DNA from: Labrys sp. WJW
Lineage (GTDB): Bacteria; Pseudomonadota; Alphaproteobacteria; Rhizobiales; Labraceae
DNA: 64,000 nt
NCBI RefSeq assembly: GCF_001676615.1
Contig: NZ_LYXZ01000006.1
Span: forward strand, 1-64,000
Reading direction: 5' to 3'
Shown in pieces: positions 44,388-52,094 of the stretch. Position numbers and translations under genes: made by a program. Below the pieces are notes generated by a model, which saw only the letters and a program-made list of their open reading frames with translations, made no database searches and had not been told where the DNA came from. Numbering within the stretch: position 1 is the first letter of the stretch; each line of letters opens with the position of its first letter.

Positions 44388-44515
44388 GTCATCCCCGGCT
44401 GAGCGTAGCGAAGGAAAGGGGATCCAGGGGCTAAGGGGCCTCGCCTTCTGGCCCCTGGATCCCCTTCCCCTCGCCCTCTCTCGCTCTGCTCGCGAGCGGC
44501 TCAGCCGGGGATGAC
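44388..44515. repeat. GTCATCCCCGGC palindromic element
   Basis: GTCATCCCCGGCTGAGC...GGGGATCCAGGGGCTA is mirrored by GGCCCCTGGATCCCCTTCC...GCTCAGCCGGGGATGAC. Related to the inner part of 6388-6568. It lies between the binding-protein gene and the downstream monooxygenase gene of the same operon. Confidence 0.8.
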
Positions 44516-44554
44516 AGAGCCTTACGGATCCATGTTGTATCGTCGCGCTCGCCC

Positions 44555-45490
44555 TCAGCTTTTCGGCAGGCCCTGGGGGTTGGTCTCAGCCTTGTCGATC
44601 GCCTCGGCGCTCAGGTTCCAGCGGGCGAGCGTCTTGGCATATTTGCCATCCTTGATCAGGCCGTTGATGGCGATCGTCACGGCATCGGCCAGACCACCGC
44701 CCTTGCGGGTGGTGACGGCGATGTCGGCGGTAACAGGCCAGCCACCGGAGATGGTGCCGACCAGCTTGGTCTTGCCCGTCTGCGCCGACTGGAAAGCCTG
44801 GGTGGCGTTGACGCTGAAGGTGATGTCGGCGCGGCCAGACTGCAGGGCCAGGGTCTTCACCGCATCGTCGTCGTAATATTGCACCTCGACCGGCTTGAGG
44901 CCGGCGGCCTGGTTCTGCTTGTCCCAGGCCAGCAGGATCTTTTCCTGGTTGGTACCGGCGTCGGTGATCACCTTCAGGCCGGCAATGTCCTTGGGCTCCT
45001 TCACCGAGGTGATCGCGCTGTCCGACTTGACATAGAGGCCGAGAATGTCACGCCGATAAGTGGAGAAATCGAACTTCTCCTTGCGCTCCTCGGTCACCGT
45101 GACGTTGGTGATCACGGCATCATATTTGCCCGAGGACAGGCCGAGCGGCCAATCCGCCCATGCCACGGTTTCCAGCACCAGTTCCTTGCCGAGGCTGTCG
45201 GCCACCAGTTGGGAAAGGTCCGGATCGAAGCCGATCGGCGTCTTGGAATCGGTGGCATAGGTCGCGATCGGCGGCAGGCCGGGATTGACCGCCACCACGA
45301 ACTTGCCGTCCCGCGCGAATTTGGCATCCTTGGCGATCGCCTTGATGGCCTCTTCGTTCTTGTCGGCACGCAGGCGGCCGGGTTGCTCCGGGCTGAGGTC
45401 GAACTCGCCGGCGAAGGCGGCGAAGCTGAGGCCGAGGGCCAGCGCGGCAGCGAGGGTTCCGGCGGCGATGGAGGCAGGGCGGGTGGTCAT
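44555..45490 (-). CDS. amino-acid ABC transporter substrate-binding protein, family 3
   Basis: A 311-residue periplasmic binding protein of the polar amino acid family (SBP_bac_3) with a signal peptide (residues 1-27, ending AAFAG). Core motifs are KFVVAVNPGLPPIATYATDS, PIGFDPDLSQLVADSLGKEL, SGKYDAVITNVTVTEERKEK and LGLYVKSDSAITSVKEPKDI. It delivers its ligand to the permease-ATPase fusion encoded just upstream. By analogy with the Bacillus Yxe and Tcy systems, S-alkylcysteines or cystine are likely ligands. Confidence 0.92.
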   Translation of the reverse strand: MTTRPASIAAGTLAAALALGLSFAAFAGEFDLSPEQPGRLRADKNEEAIKAIAKDAKFARDGKFVVAVNPGLPPIATYATDSKTPIGFDPDLSQLVADSLGKELVLETVAWADWPLGLSSGKYDAVITNVTVTEERKEKFDFSTYRRDILGLYVKSDSAITSVKEPKDIAGLKVITDAGTNQEKILLAWDKQNQAAGLKPVEVQYYDDDAVKTLALQSGRADITFSVNATQAFQSAQTGKTKLVGTISGGWPVTADIAVTTRKGGGLADAVTIAINGLIKDGKYAKTLARWNLSAEAIDKAETNPQGLPKS

Positions 45491-45590
45491 GGGGTCTCCT
45501 GATCGAGCTTGAGAGGAAGAAGGGCACCGGCGGCTTCCCGCGCGCCGGCATGGACGTCGTAGAAACGTGGACGTCGAAGAAATTTGGGCG

Positions 45591-47390
45591 TCACAAAACC
45601 TTGGCGAGGAACTCGCCGAGGCGGGAATGGGCGGGCGCATTGAAGAGCTGTGCGGGCGGCCCGACTTCGAGGATGCGGCCGTTCTCCATGAACACCGCGG
45701 TATCGGCGACCTCGCGGGCGAAGCCGACCTCATGGGTGACGATCACCATGGTGGTGCCGGAGCTGGCGAGTTCCTTGATCACCTCCAGCACTTCGCCGAC
45801 CAGCTCGGGATCGAGGGCCGAGGTCGGCTCGTCGAACAGGATGACCTTGGGCTTGAGCGCCAAGGCGCGGGCGATGGCGACGCGCTGCTGCTGGCCGCCC
45901 GAGAGCTGACGGGGATAGGAGTCCGCCTTGTCGGCGAGGCCGACACGCGCCAGAAGGTCGCGCGCCTGCTCGACCGCCTCGGCGCGCGGCACCCTCTGCA
46001 CCGAGACCGGGGCTTCGATGATGTTCTCCACCACCGTCAGATGCGGGAACAGGTTGAAGTTCTGGAACACCATGCCGATCGAGGAACGCCGCTGCCTGAT
46101 GGCGCTCTCCTTCAGCTCGTAGAGCACGGAGCCGCGGCGCTCATAACCGATCAGTTCGCCGTCGATGGCGATGAAGCCTTCATTGGCGCGCTCCAGATGA
46201 TTGATCGCGCGCAGCAGGGTCGACTTGCCCGCACCCGAGGGGCCGAGAATGGCCGTGACTTCGCCGGGCCGGATGGTGAGACTGACATTGTCCAGGACAG
46301 TGTGGCTGCCATAGCGCTTGGACAGGCCGTGGATCTCGATCAGCCCTTCCTGGCGGGCCGGGCGCAACGCTGAAACCAGCGGCTTGCGGATGGCTGGCGC
46401 CGTCGGCTGCGATAGCGGAGGCGACTTACTTTGCCGGCTACTGTCGCGGCCGGTAATTCGCTCCAGCAAAGATGCCGGGGCGGTGCGCAGGGCGCCCCTG
46501 GCATAATGCCGCTCGATCCTCAGCTGGATGAGCGAGAGCACGCTCATGATGATGAGGTACCAGACCGTGGCCACCATCAGGAGCGGGATGACCTCGAGAT
46601 TGCGCCGGTAGATCACCTGCACGGTATAGAACAGTTCCGGCAGCGCCAGCACATAGACCATGGAGGTCGACTTGGCCAAGCCGATGATCTCGTTGAAGCC
46701 GCTCGGCAGGATGGCGCGCATGGCCTGGGGCAACACGATGCCGAGGGCATGGCGGCGGCGCGACAGGCCGAGCGCGGCGGCGGCCTCGTGCTGGCCCTGG
46801 TCGACCGACAGGATGCCGCCCCGGATGATCTCGGCCGAGAAGGCGGCCTGGTTCAGGCTAAGACCGATCAGCGCCACTGCGAAGGGGCTGAGGATCTCCA
46901 CCAGATTGTATTGGGCGAACAGGATCCCGGTGAAGGGGATGCCGATATCCAGCGTGGTGTAGAGATAGCCGAGATTGTTGAGGATCAGCAGCAGCACGAT
47001 CAGCGGCACCGAGCGCAACAGCCAGATATAGCCCCAGGAAATCCCGGCGAGCAGTGGCGATTTGGAGACGCGCGCAAAAGCGAGTGTGCCACCGAGCAGG
47101 AAGCCGAAGATCGAGGCCAGCACGGTAAGCAGTACCGTGCGGACGAGTCCGACCAGGACGGGCTCGGAGACGAAATATTGCGCAAAGACGTTCCAGCCCC
47201 ATTTCGGGTTGGTCAGGATGGAATAGAGGGTGACACCAAGGATGAGGACGGCCACCACCGTGCCGACGGCACGCCAGGGATGCCGGGCCGGCACCACGCG
47301 GTAGCGCGAATAGTCGGTCGCGCTGCTCGCCTGGGGTCCTGCAATCTGGGGTCCTGCAAGTACACCGTCGAAATCCGTGGTGGAGGCCAT
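45591..47390 (-). CDS. ABC transporter permease fused to ATP-binding protein (polar amino acid type)
   Basis: A 599-residue fusion. Residues 1-300 are a HisMQ-type permease with about six membrane segments and the coupling region AAALGLSRRRHALGIVLPQAMRAILP. A linker of about 50 residues rich in Ser/Pro follows, then a complete ATPase domain with Walker A GPSGAGKST, Q-loop VFQNFNLFPHLTV, signature LSGGQQQRVAIARALA and Walker B VILFDEPTSALD, and TMVIVTHE. Normally these are two genes. First gene of a four-gene minus-strand operon (fusion, binding protein, monooxygenase, cysK) with site B 27 bp upstream of the ATG. Confidence 0.93.
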   Translation of the reverse strand: MASTTDFDGVLAGPQIAGPQASSATDYSRYRVVPARHPWRAVGTVVAVLILGVTLYSILTNPKWGWNVFAQYFVSEPVLVGLVRTVLLTVLASIFGFLLGGTLAFARVSKSPLLAGISWGYIWLLRSVPLIVLLLILNNLGYLYTTLDIGIPFTGILFAQYNLVEILSPFAVALIGLSLNQAAFSAEIIRGGILSVDQGQHEAAAALGLSRRRHALGIVLPQAMRAILPSGFNEIIGLAKSTSMVYVLALPELFYTVQVIYRRNLEVIPLLMVATVWYLIIMSVLSLIQLRIERHYARGALRTAPASLLERITGRDSSRQSKSPPLSQPTAPAIRKPLVSALRPARQEGLIEIHGLSKRYGSHTVLDNVSLTIRPGEVTAILGPSGAGKSTLLRAINHLERANEGFIAIDGELIGYERRGSVLYELKESAIRQRRSSIGMVFQNFNLFPHLTVVENIIEAPVSVQRVPRAEAVEQARDLLARVGLADKADSYPRQLSGGQQQRVAIARALALKPKVILFDEPTSALDPELVGEVLEVIKELASSGTTMVIVTHEVGFAREVADTAVFMENGRILEVGPPAQLFNAPAHSRLGEFLAKVL

Positions 47391-47417
47391 CTTGCGCTTC
47401 CTTCGTTCTTGATTCAG

Positions 47418-47437
47418 TTAGTCCATAGAAAAAGTAG
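47418..47437 (+). promoter_or_regulatory. sulfur-island motif, site B (upstream of the ABC operon)
   Basis: TTAGTCCATAGAAAAAGTAG; the minus strand reads CTACTTTTTCTATGGACTAA. It lies in the short AT-rich gap before the transporter fusion gene. 17 of 20 identical to site A, and its first ten bases recur at site D. Confidence 0.6.
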
Positions 47438-47473
47438 ATTAAATGGCGAAGTGATTTTGGCCGAAAGGCCCTG

Positions 47474-48088
47474 TCAGCCTGCCTTGCGCCCAGGCTGGCC
47501 GTGGTCCGGCACGGACTGCCGCGCGGCTCGGGCAACATTGAGTGCGACCAGCCTGTCGTCCGTCGGCGGCGCCTCGGCTGCAATCGACTGCCCGACTTCG
47601 GCCGCGAGATGGAGGATGTCCTTCTCGAAGGGCAGCGAGCCGTAGGTCTCCGGATCCTTGGTGACGTCGAACAAAGCAGTGTAGCCGGTCGACAGATAGA
47701 GGCCCGCGGCTTCCGGCTGGCGAAAGCCGGTGGTGAGATAGATGCGGCTATAGCCCTGGCGGGCGGCCTGCGCCTCGAGTTCGACCAGCACCTTGCGGGC
47801 GAGGCCCTGGCGGCGCAGGTCGAGATGGGTCCAAACGCGCTTGAACTCTGCGGTTCGCTCGTCATAGCGCTTGAAGGCACCGCCGGCGATGGCGACCCCG
47901 TCGCGCAGCAGGAGCACGAAATTGCCATGGGGCGGCGCAAAGAGCTCGGCCGGATAGCGACTCATTTCCGCCGAACCCGGTTCGCCCCAATAATTGCCGT
48001 AGCGCGACTGATATTCGAAGGTCAGTGCCTCGATCAGGGGACGAGCCTGCTCGTCCAGCGGCGTGGTGTAGAAGAAAGCATCTGTCAT
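47474..48088 (-). CDS. GNAT family N-acetyltransferase
   Basis: A 204-residue acetyltransferase. The acetyl-CoA motif is in the segment DLRRQGLARKVLVELEAQAA (RxxGxA pyrophosphate loop), with RIYLTTGFRQPEAAGLYLSTGY after it. It overlaps the amidohydrolase stop by four bases (ATGA). In the Bacillus yxe/ytm operons a GNAT protein acetylates S-alkylcysteines on nitrogen before oxidative cleavage; the same role is inferred here from the gene set. Confidence 0.88.
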   Translation of the reverse strand: MTDAFFYTTPLDEQARPLIEALTFEYQSRYGNYWGEPGSAEMSRYPAELFAPPHGNFVLLLRDGVAIAGGAFKRYDERTAEFKRVWTHLDLRRQGLARKVLVELEAQAARQGYSRIYLTTGFRQPEAAGLYLSTGYTALFDVTKDPETYGSLPFEKDILHLAAEVGQSIAAEAPPTDDRLVALNVARAARQSVPDHGQPGRKAG

Positions 48089-49305
48089 TTTGCCGGCTCA
48101 CTATTATCGGAAAGATAATCCTGGACCAGCGCGACCCAATAGCGCGCCGCATCCGCCAGAATGGCATCGTTGAAGTCATAATGGGGGTTATGCAGGTCGG
48201 CGCTGTCGCCATTGCCGATGAAAAGGTAGCTGCCCGGCCGCTCCTTGAGCATGAAGGCGAAGTCCTCGCTTGCGGTGATCGGCCGGAAGCCCCGGCGGAT
48301 GCGTTCTTCCCCGAAATGGCGGGCCGCCACCTGCCGGGCGAACGCGGTCTCCCCGGCATGGTTGACGAGCACGGGATAGCCGCGCGGATAATGAACCTCG
48401 GCGCGCGCGCCGAAGGAGGCGGCATGGCTCTGCGCGAGGTCGATGATGCGCTGGCGCACCGCTTCGCGCACGGCATCGTCGAAGGTACGGATGGTCAGCT
48501 GCAGCTCGATGCTGTCGGGGATGACATTGGGCGCAATGCCGCCATGGATCGAGCCGACGGTGACGACCACCGCCTCGAGCGGGTCGACATTGCGTGAGAC
48601 CACCGTCTGCAAGGCCAGCACCAGCGAGGCACTGGCTACCACCGGATCGACCGCCTGCTGGGGCTTGGCGCCATGGCCGCCCTTGCCGATGATGCGGATG
48701 ACGGCAAGGTCCACCGAGGCCATGGCCGGCCCGGGCAGGAAGCCGAACTCGCCGGCGGGCACGCCCGGCCAGTTGTGCAGCCCGAACACCGCATCGACCG
48801 GGAAGCGCTCGAACAGCCCGTCCTTGATCATCGCGCGGGCGCCACCACCATTCTCTTCGGCAGGCTGGAAAATCACCCGGAGCGTGCCGGAAAAAGTACG
48901 GGTTTCGGCCAGTTGCTTGGCCGCCGCGAGCAGGATCGCCGTGTGGCCGTCATGACCACAGGCATGCATCACCCCCGGCACCGTGCTGGCATAGGGCAGG
49001 CCCGTGGCCTCGGTGATCGGCAGGGCGTCCATGTCGGCCCGGATGCCGACGGTCTTGCTGCCCACGCCGTTTCGCAGCGTGCCCGGCCCGCTCCTTAGCG
49101 TGCCGACCACCCCGGTGCCGCCGACATTGCGCGCCACCTCATAGCCCCAGCCTTCCAGATAATCGGCGACGAGAGCGCTGGTTTTCTCTTCCTTGTAGGC
49201 CAGCTCCGGCTGGGTATGAAGCTTGCGGCGCAGGGCGATGAACTCGTCGCCCTGCAATGCGATCTCGGCCGCGGCGGCCGAGGGCGGAGGAAATTGCGCC
49301 GTCAT
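48085..49305 (-). CDS. M20 family amidohydrolase
   Basis: A 406-residue zinc aminoacylase-type enzyme: LRRKLHTQPELAYKEEKTSA, GIRADMDALPITEATGLPYA, the metal ligands in MHACGHDGHTAILL and IFQPAEENGGGARAMI, the dimerisation domain, and TASEDFAFML (C-terminal metal ligand region). It removes the acyl group from N-acyl amino acids. Between the monooxygenase and acetyltransferase genes, it fits the deacetylation step that releases cysteine. The ATG at 49305 overlaps the monooxygenase stop (TGATG). Confidence 0.92.
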   Translation of the reverse strand: MTAQFPPPSAAAAEIALQGDEFIALRRKLHTQPELAYKEEKTSALVADYLEGWGYEVARNVGGTGVVGTLRSGPGTLRNGVGSKTVGIRADMDALPITEATGLPYASTVPGVMHACGHDGHTAILLAAAKQLAETRTFSGTLRVIFQPAEENGGGARAMIKDGLFERFPVDAVFGLHNWPGVPAGEFGFLPGPAMASVDLAVIRIIGKGGHGAKPQQAVDPVVASASLVLALQTVVSRNVDPLEAVVVTVGSIHGGIAPNVIPDSIELQLTIRTFDDAVREAVRQRIIDLAQSHAASFGARAEVHYPRGYPVLVNHAGETAFARQVAARHFGEERIRRGFRPITASEDFAFMLKERPGSYLFIGNGDSADLHNPHYDFNDAILADAARYWVALVQDYLSDNSEPAK

Positions 49306-50648
49306 CAAGCCGCCTCCTCGCCGGTACCAGCTCTCGGCACCGCATACCGGCTTTCGCGATAGGGCAAGCCGAGATGGTCCCGGAGCGTGGTGCCGAACTG
49401 GGCCGGACGGTGATGGCCGCGAGCCTCCAGGATCGGCAGGACATGCGCCTCGAAATCGTCGAGGCCGGCCGTCAGCACATGGAAGCCGAGCACGAAGCCA
49501 TCGGCGGCCCCTCCTTCCGCCCAGCGAACCAGCTCGTCGGCGATCGCCTCCGGTGTGCCGATGAAGCTGGTACGCGGCGTCGCGACATCGAGCGCGATCT
49601 CGCGCAAGGTGAGCTTCTTCTCGCGCGCGACGCGCTTGATGCGGTCGGTATGGGCACGGAAATTATTGGCGCCGATATCGCCGAGATCCGGGAAGGGGTC
49701 GTCGAGCGGATAGGCTGTGAAATCGTGGTGGTCGAAGAAGCGGCCGAGATAGAGCAGCGCCTCGTGATCCGTCACCAGGGCGCGGATCTCCTGATATTTG
49801 CGCTCCGCCTCTTCCTGCGTCGATCCCACGATCGGCGCGACGCCGGGGAATATCTTGAGATGATCGGGCTGGCGGCCATGGGCCAGCGCACTCTGCTTGA
49901 GCTTGCGCGACAGCTCGCGATTGTCCTCGAAGGATTCGGAACCAGCGAACACCGCATCGGCATGGCGGCCGGCGAGCTTGATGCCATCATCGGAGGCGCC
50001 GGCCTGGAACAGCACCGGCTGGCCCTGTGGCGAGCGGCCGAGGTTGAGCGGCCCTTCGGCGGCATGGAAGCGGCCCTTGAAATCGAGCCGGTGCATCTTG
50101 GCGAAGTCGGCATAGCGACCGGTTTCGCGATCGCGCGGGAAGGCATCGTCGTCCCAGCTGTCCCACAGCCCCTTGACCACCTCGATATGCTCGCCGGCGA
50201 TCTCGTAGCGCAGCGCATGTTCGGGATGCTTGTCGCGATTGTAGTTGCGGGCCGAGCCTTCCAGCGGCGAGGTCACCGCGTTCCAGCCGGCGCGGCCGCC
50301 GCTGATCACGTCGATCGAGCCGAACTGCCGGGCCACGGTGAAAGGATCGGAATAGGAGGTCGAGAGCGTACCGACCAGCCCGATACTGGCGGTCGAGGCG
50401 GCCAGGGCCGAAAGCAGGGCGATCGGCTCGAACCGGTTGAGGAAATGCGGGATGGAGATCTCGTTGATGTAGAGGCCGTCGGCGATGAAGACGAAGGCGA
50501 TGCCGGCCTTTTCGGCCTGGCGTGCGGTGCGGACATAATGCTCGAAATTGATGCTGGCATCGGCGGGCACGCTCGGATGCTTCCAGGCGTTCATATGGCC
50601 GCCCGGGCCCTGCAGCATCACACCGAAGGGAATGCGTTTCCTGCTCAA
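49305..50648 (-). CDS. NtaA/SnaA/DszA-type flavin monooxygenase
   Basis: A 447-residue FMNH2-dependent monooxygenase of the NtaA/SnaA/SoxA(DszA) family: GVMLQGPGGHMNAWKHPSVPADASINFEHYV is at the N-terminus (first part), then FVFIADGLYINEISIPHFLN, STASIGLVGTLSTSYSDPFT and VISGGRAGWNAVTSPLEGSA. YxeK of Bacillus, which cleaves N-acetyl-S-(2-succino)cysteine, belongs here. The start is a TTG at 50648 with GGAGGAGAG upstream; the frame has no better start near the conserved N-terminus. Coupled to the amidohydrolase gene. Confidence 0.9.
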   Translation of the reverse strand: MSRKRIPFGVMLQGPGGHMNAWKHPSVPADASINFEHYVRTARQAEKAGIAFVFIADGLYINEISIPHFLNRFEPIALLSALAASTASIGLVGTLSTSYSDPFTVARQFGSIDVISGGRAGWNAVTSPLEGSARNYNRDKHPEHALRYEIAGEHIEVVKGLWDSWDDDAFPRDRETGRYADFAKMHRLDFKGRFHAAEGPLNLGRSPQGQPVLFQAGASDDGIKLAGRHADAVFAGSESFEDNRELSRKLKQSALAHGRQPDHLKIFPGVAPIVGSTQEEAERKYQEIRALVTDHEALLYLGRFFDHHDFTAYPLDDPFPDLGDIGANNFRAHTDRIKRVAREKKLTLREIALDVATPRTSFIGTPEAIADELVRWAEGGAADGFVLGFHVLTAGLDDFEAHVLPILEARGHHRPAQFGTTLRDHLGLPYRESRYAVPRAGTGEEAA

Positions 50649-50673
50649 ATCTCTCTCCTCCAATGCGTGACGG

Positions 50674-51720
50674 TCAGGCGGGAATGGCTTGGCGCTGCGG
50701 CGCCGGCTGCGTGGCCGGGGGCCGGCGCGCAGTGACACCATGTTCCTGTGCGAGCTGCTCGACCAAAGTGAGCCGCGCATCGCCCTTCACGGCCGGCTCG
50801 ATGATGAATTCCTCGATACCGTGGCGCTCATGCAGGCGATCGAGCGACGCCAGGACGTCGCCCGCCGTGCCGGCGAGAACGCTCGGCGTCTTGCGCTCGA
50901 CGCGGAATTCGCTGGCACCGGCCTGGCGCGCATAATCCTCCGCCTGCGCCTCGCTGCCGACGGTGACGCTCTGGGCGCCGGGAACATGCACCTTGAAGAG
51001 CTGCAAGCCGGCAGCCTGGCGCGCCGCCTCGGCCGCATTGTCGGCGACGATGGCGGCCACAGCCACCAAAGGCGGTCGCCCGGCCTGGCTGCGATAGGCG
51101 GCCACGGCATCGGCGAGCAGCGCGTCGTCGCCATTGAGATGGCGGGCAAACACGAACTGCCAGCCCCGGGCGGCGGCAAGCTGAGCGCTCTCCACGCTGG
51201 CGCCCAGCAGGAAGCGTTCGGGCGCCACGGGCGGCCGCGGGGTGGCACTCAACCCGGCCAGCACCTCGCCGGCCGCGATCGCCCCCTCCAGGAAGCGGCC
51301 GAGATCGTCGAGCTGCTCGGCAAAGCCCGGCTTGCGGGCGGGATCATGGGCGCCCTGCAACGCACGTGTCGCCAGCGGCAGCCCGCCCGGCGCCTTGCCA
51401 ATGCCGAGATCGACCCGCCCCGGCGCCAGCGACGCGAGGAGGTTGAAGACTTCCGCCACCTTGTAGGCGCTGTAATGCTGCAGCATCACGCCGCCCGAAC
51501 CGATGCGGATGCGCGCCGTATGGGCCAGCAGGAAGGCAATCAGCACTTCGGGGGCGGAACTGGCGAGTTCGGGGGCATTGTGATGCTCGGCAACCCAGAA
51601 GCGATGATAGCCGAGCCGCTCAGCCGCCCGGGCCAGGGCAATCGTACGCTTGAGGGCATCGACCGCGTTGTCGCCGGGAGCGAGGGGGCTCTTGTCGAGC
51701 AGACTCAGCCTGTAACTCAT
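50674..51720 (-). CDS. LLM flavin-dependent oxidoreductase (MsnO8/YtmO-like)
   Basis: A 348-residue luciferase-like protein: MSYRLSLLDKSPLAPGDNAV, LGYHRFWVAEHHNAPELASS, IRIGSGGVMLQHYSAYKVAE and DLGIGKAPGGLPLATRAL. This subfamily includes YtmO of the Bacillus ytm organosulfur operon. First gene of a four-gene operon (this gene, NtaA-type monooxygenase, amidohydrolase, acetyltransferase); site C is 61 bp upstream on the coding strand. Confidence 0.9.
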   Translation of the reverse strand: MSYRLSLLDKSPLAPGDNAVDALKRTIALARAAERLGYHRFWVAEHHNAPELASSAPEVLIAFLLAHTARIRIGSGGVMLQHYSAYKVAEVFNLLASLAPGRVDLGIGKAPGGLPLATRALQGAHDPARKPGFAEQLDDLGRFLEGAIAAGEVLAGLSATPRPPVAPERFLLGASVESAQLAAARGWQFVFARHLNGDDALLADAVAAYRSQAGRPPLVAVAAIVADNAAEAARQAAGLQLFKVHVPGAQSVTVGSEAQAEDYARQAGASEFRVERKTPSVLAGTAGDVLASLDRLHERHGIEEFIIEPAVKGDARLTLVEQLAQEHGVTARRPPATQPAPQRQAIPA

Positions 51721-51781
51721 CGTGCCATCTCGATTTCGATGCGGCGCCGACGGCCCGCCAAGGAGAGGAAGGCACAATAGA

Positions 51782-51801
51782 CTACTATTTCTATATATTA
51801 A
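51782..51801 (-). promoter_or_regulatory. sulfur-island motif, site C (upstream of the monooxygenase operon)
   Basis: On the minus strand TTAATATATAGAAATAGTAG; TATAGAAATAGTAG is identical over 14 bases to site A. It lies in an AT-rich stretch at the head of the monooxygenase operon. Confidence 0.6.
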
Positions 51802-51845
51802 ATATGAATCTTTGATGGTGATCGAATAATCTTCGAGAGGTGGCT

Positions 51846-52005
51846 CAGCCCTCATCCGGCTGCCGCTCCCTTCTCCCGCAAGGGGAGAAGAGAGTTTTAC
51901 TCTGTTGGTCCAGTGCCTTGGTCCCGTTGCGATCTCCAACGCCCATCCCAATCAAATCCCTTCTCCCCTTACGGGAGAAGGTCCCGGCAGGGGGATGAGG
52001 GGTGG
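51846..52005. repeat. inverted pair of CTTCTCCC repeat units
   Basis: CCCTCATCCGGCTGCCGCTC with CTTCTCCCGCAAGGGGAGAAG (51851-51895) is mirrored by CTTCTCCCCTTACGGGAGAAG (about 51961-51981) and GGGGGATGAGGGG. Same architecture as 5540-5740. It fills most of the 374-bp divergent gap before the GlpA-like gene; no gene is visible. Confidence 0.75.
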
Positions 52006-52094
52006 CAGCACCAGCCAGTAGCGAAGCAGCCGCGAATTTGCTCAGATGGCGGAACAGGCCCGTGCCCGGAGCGGCCTGGAGGGAAGACGGCACA

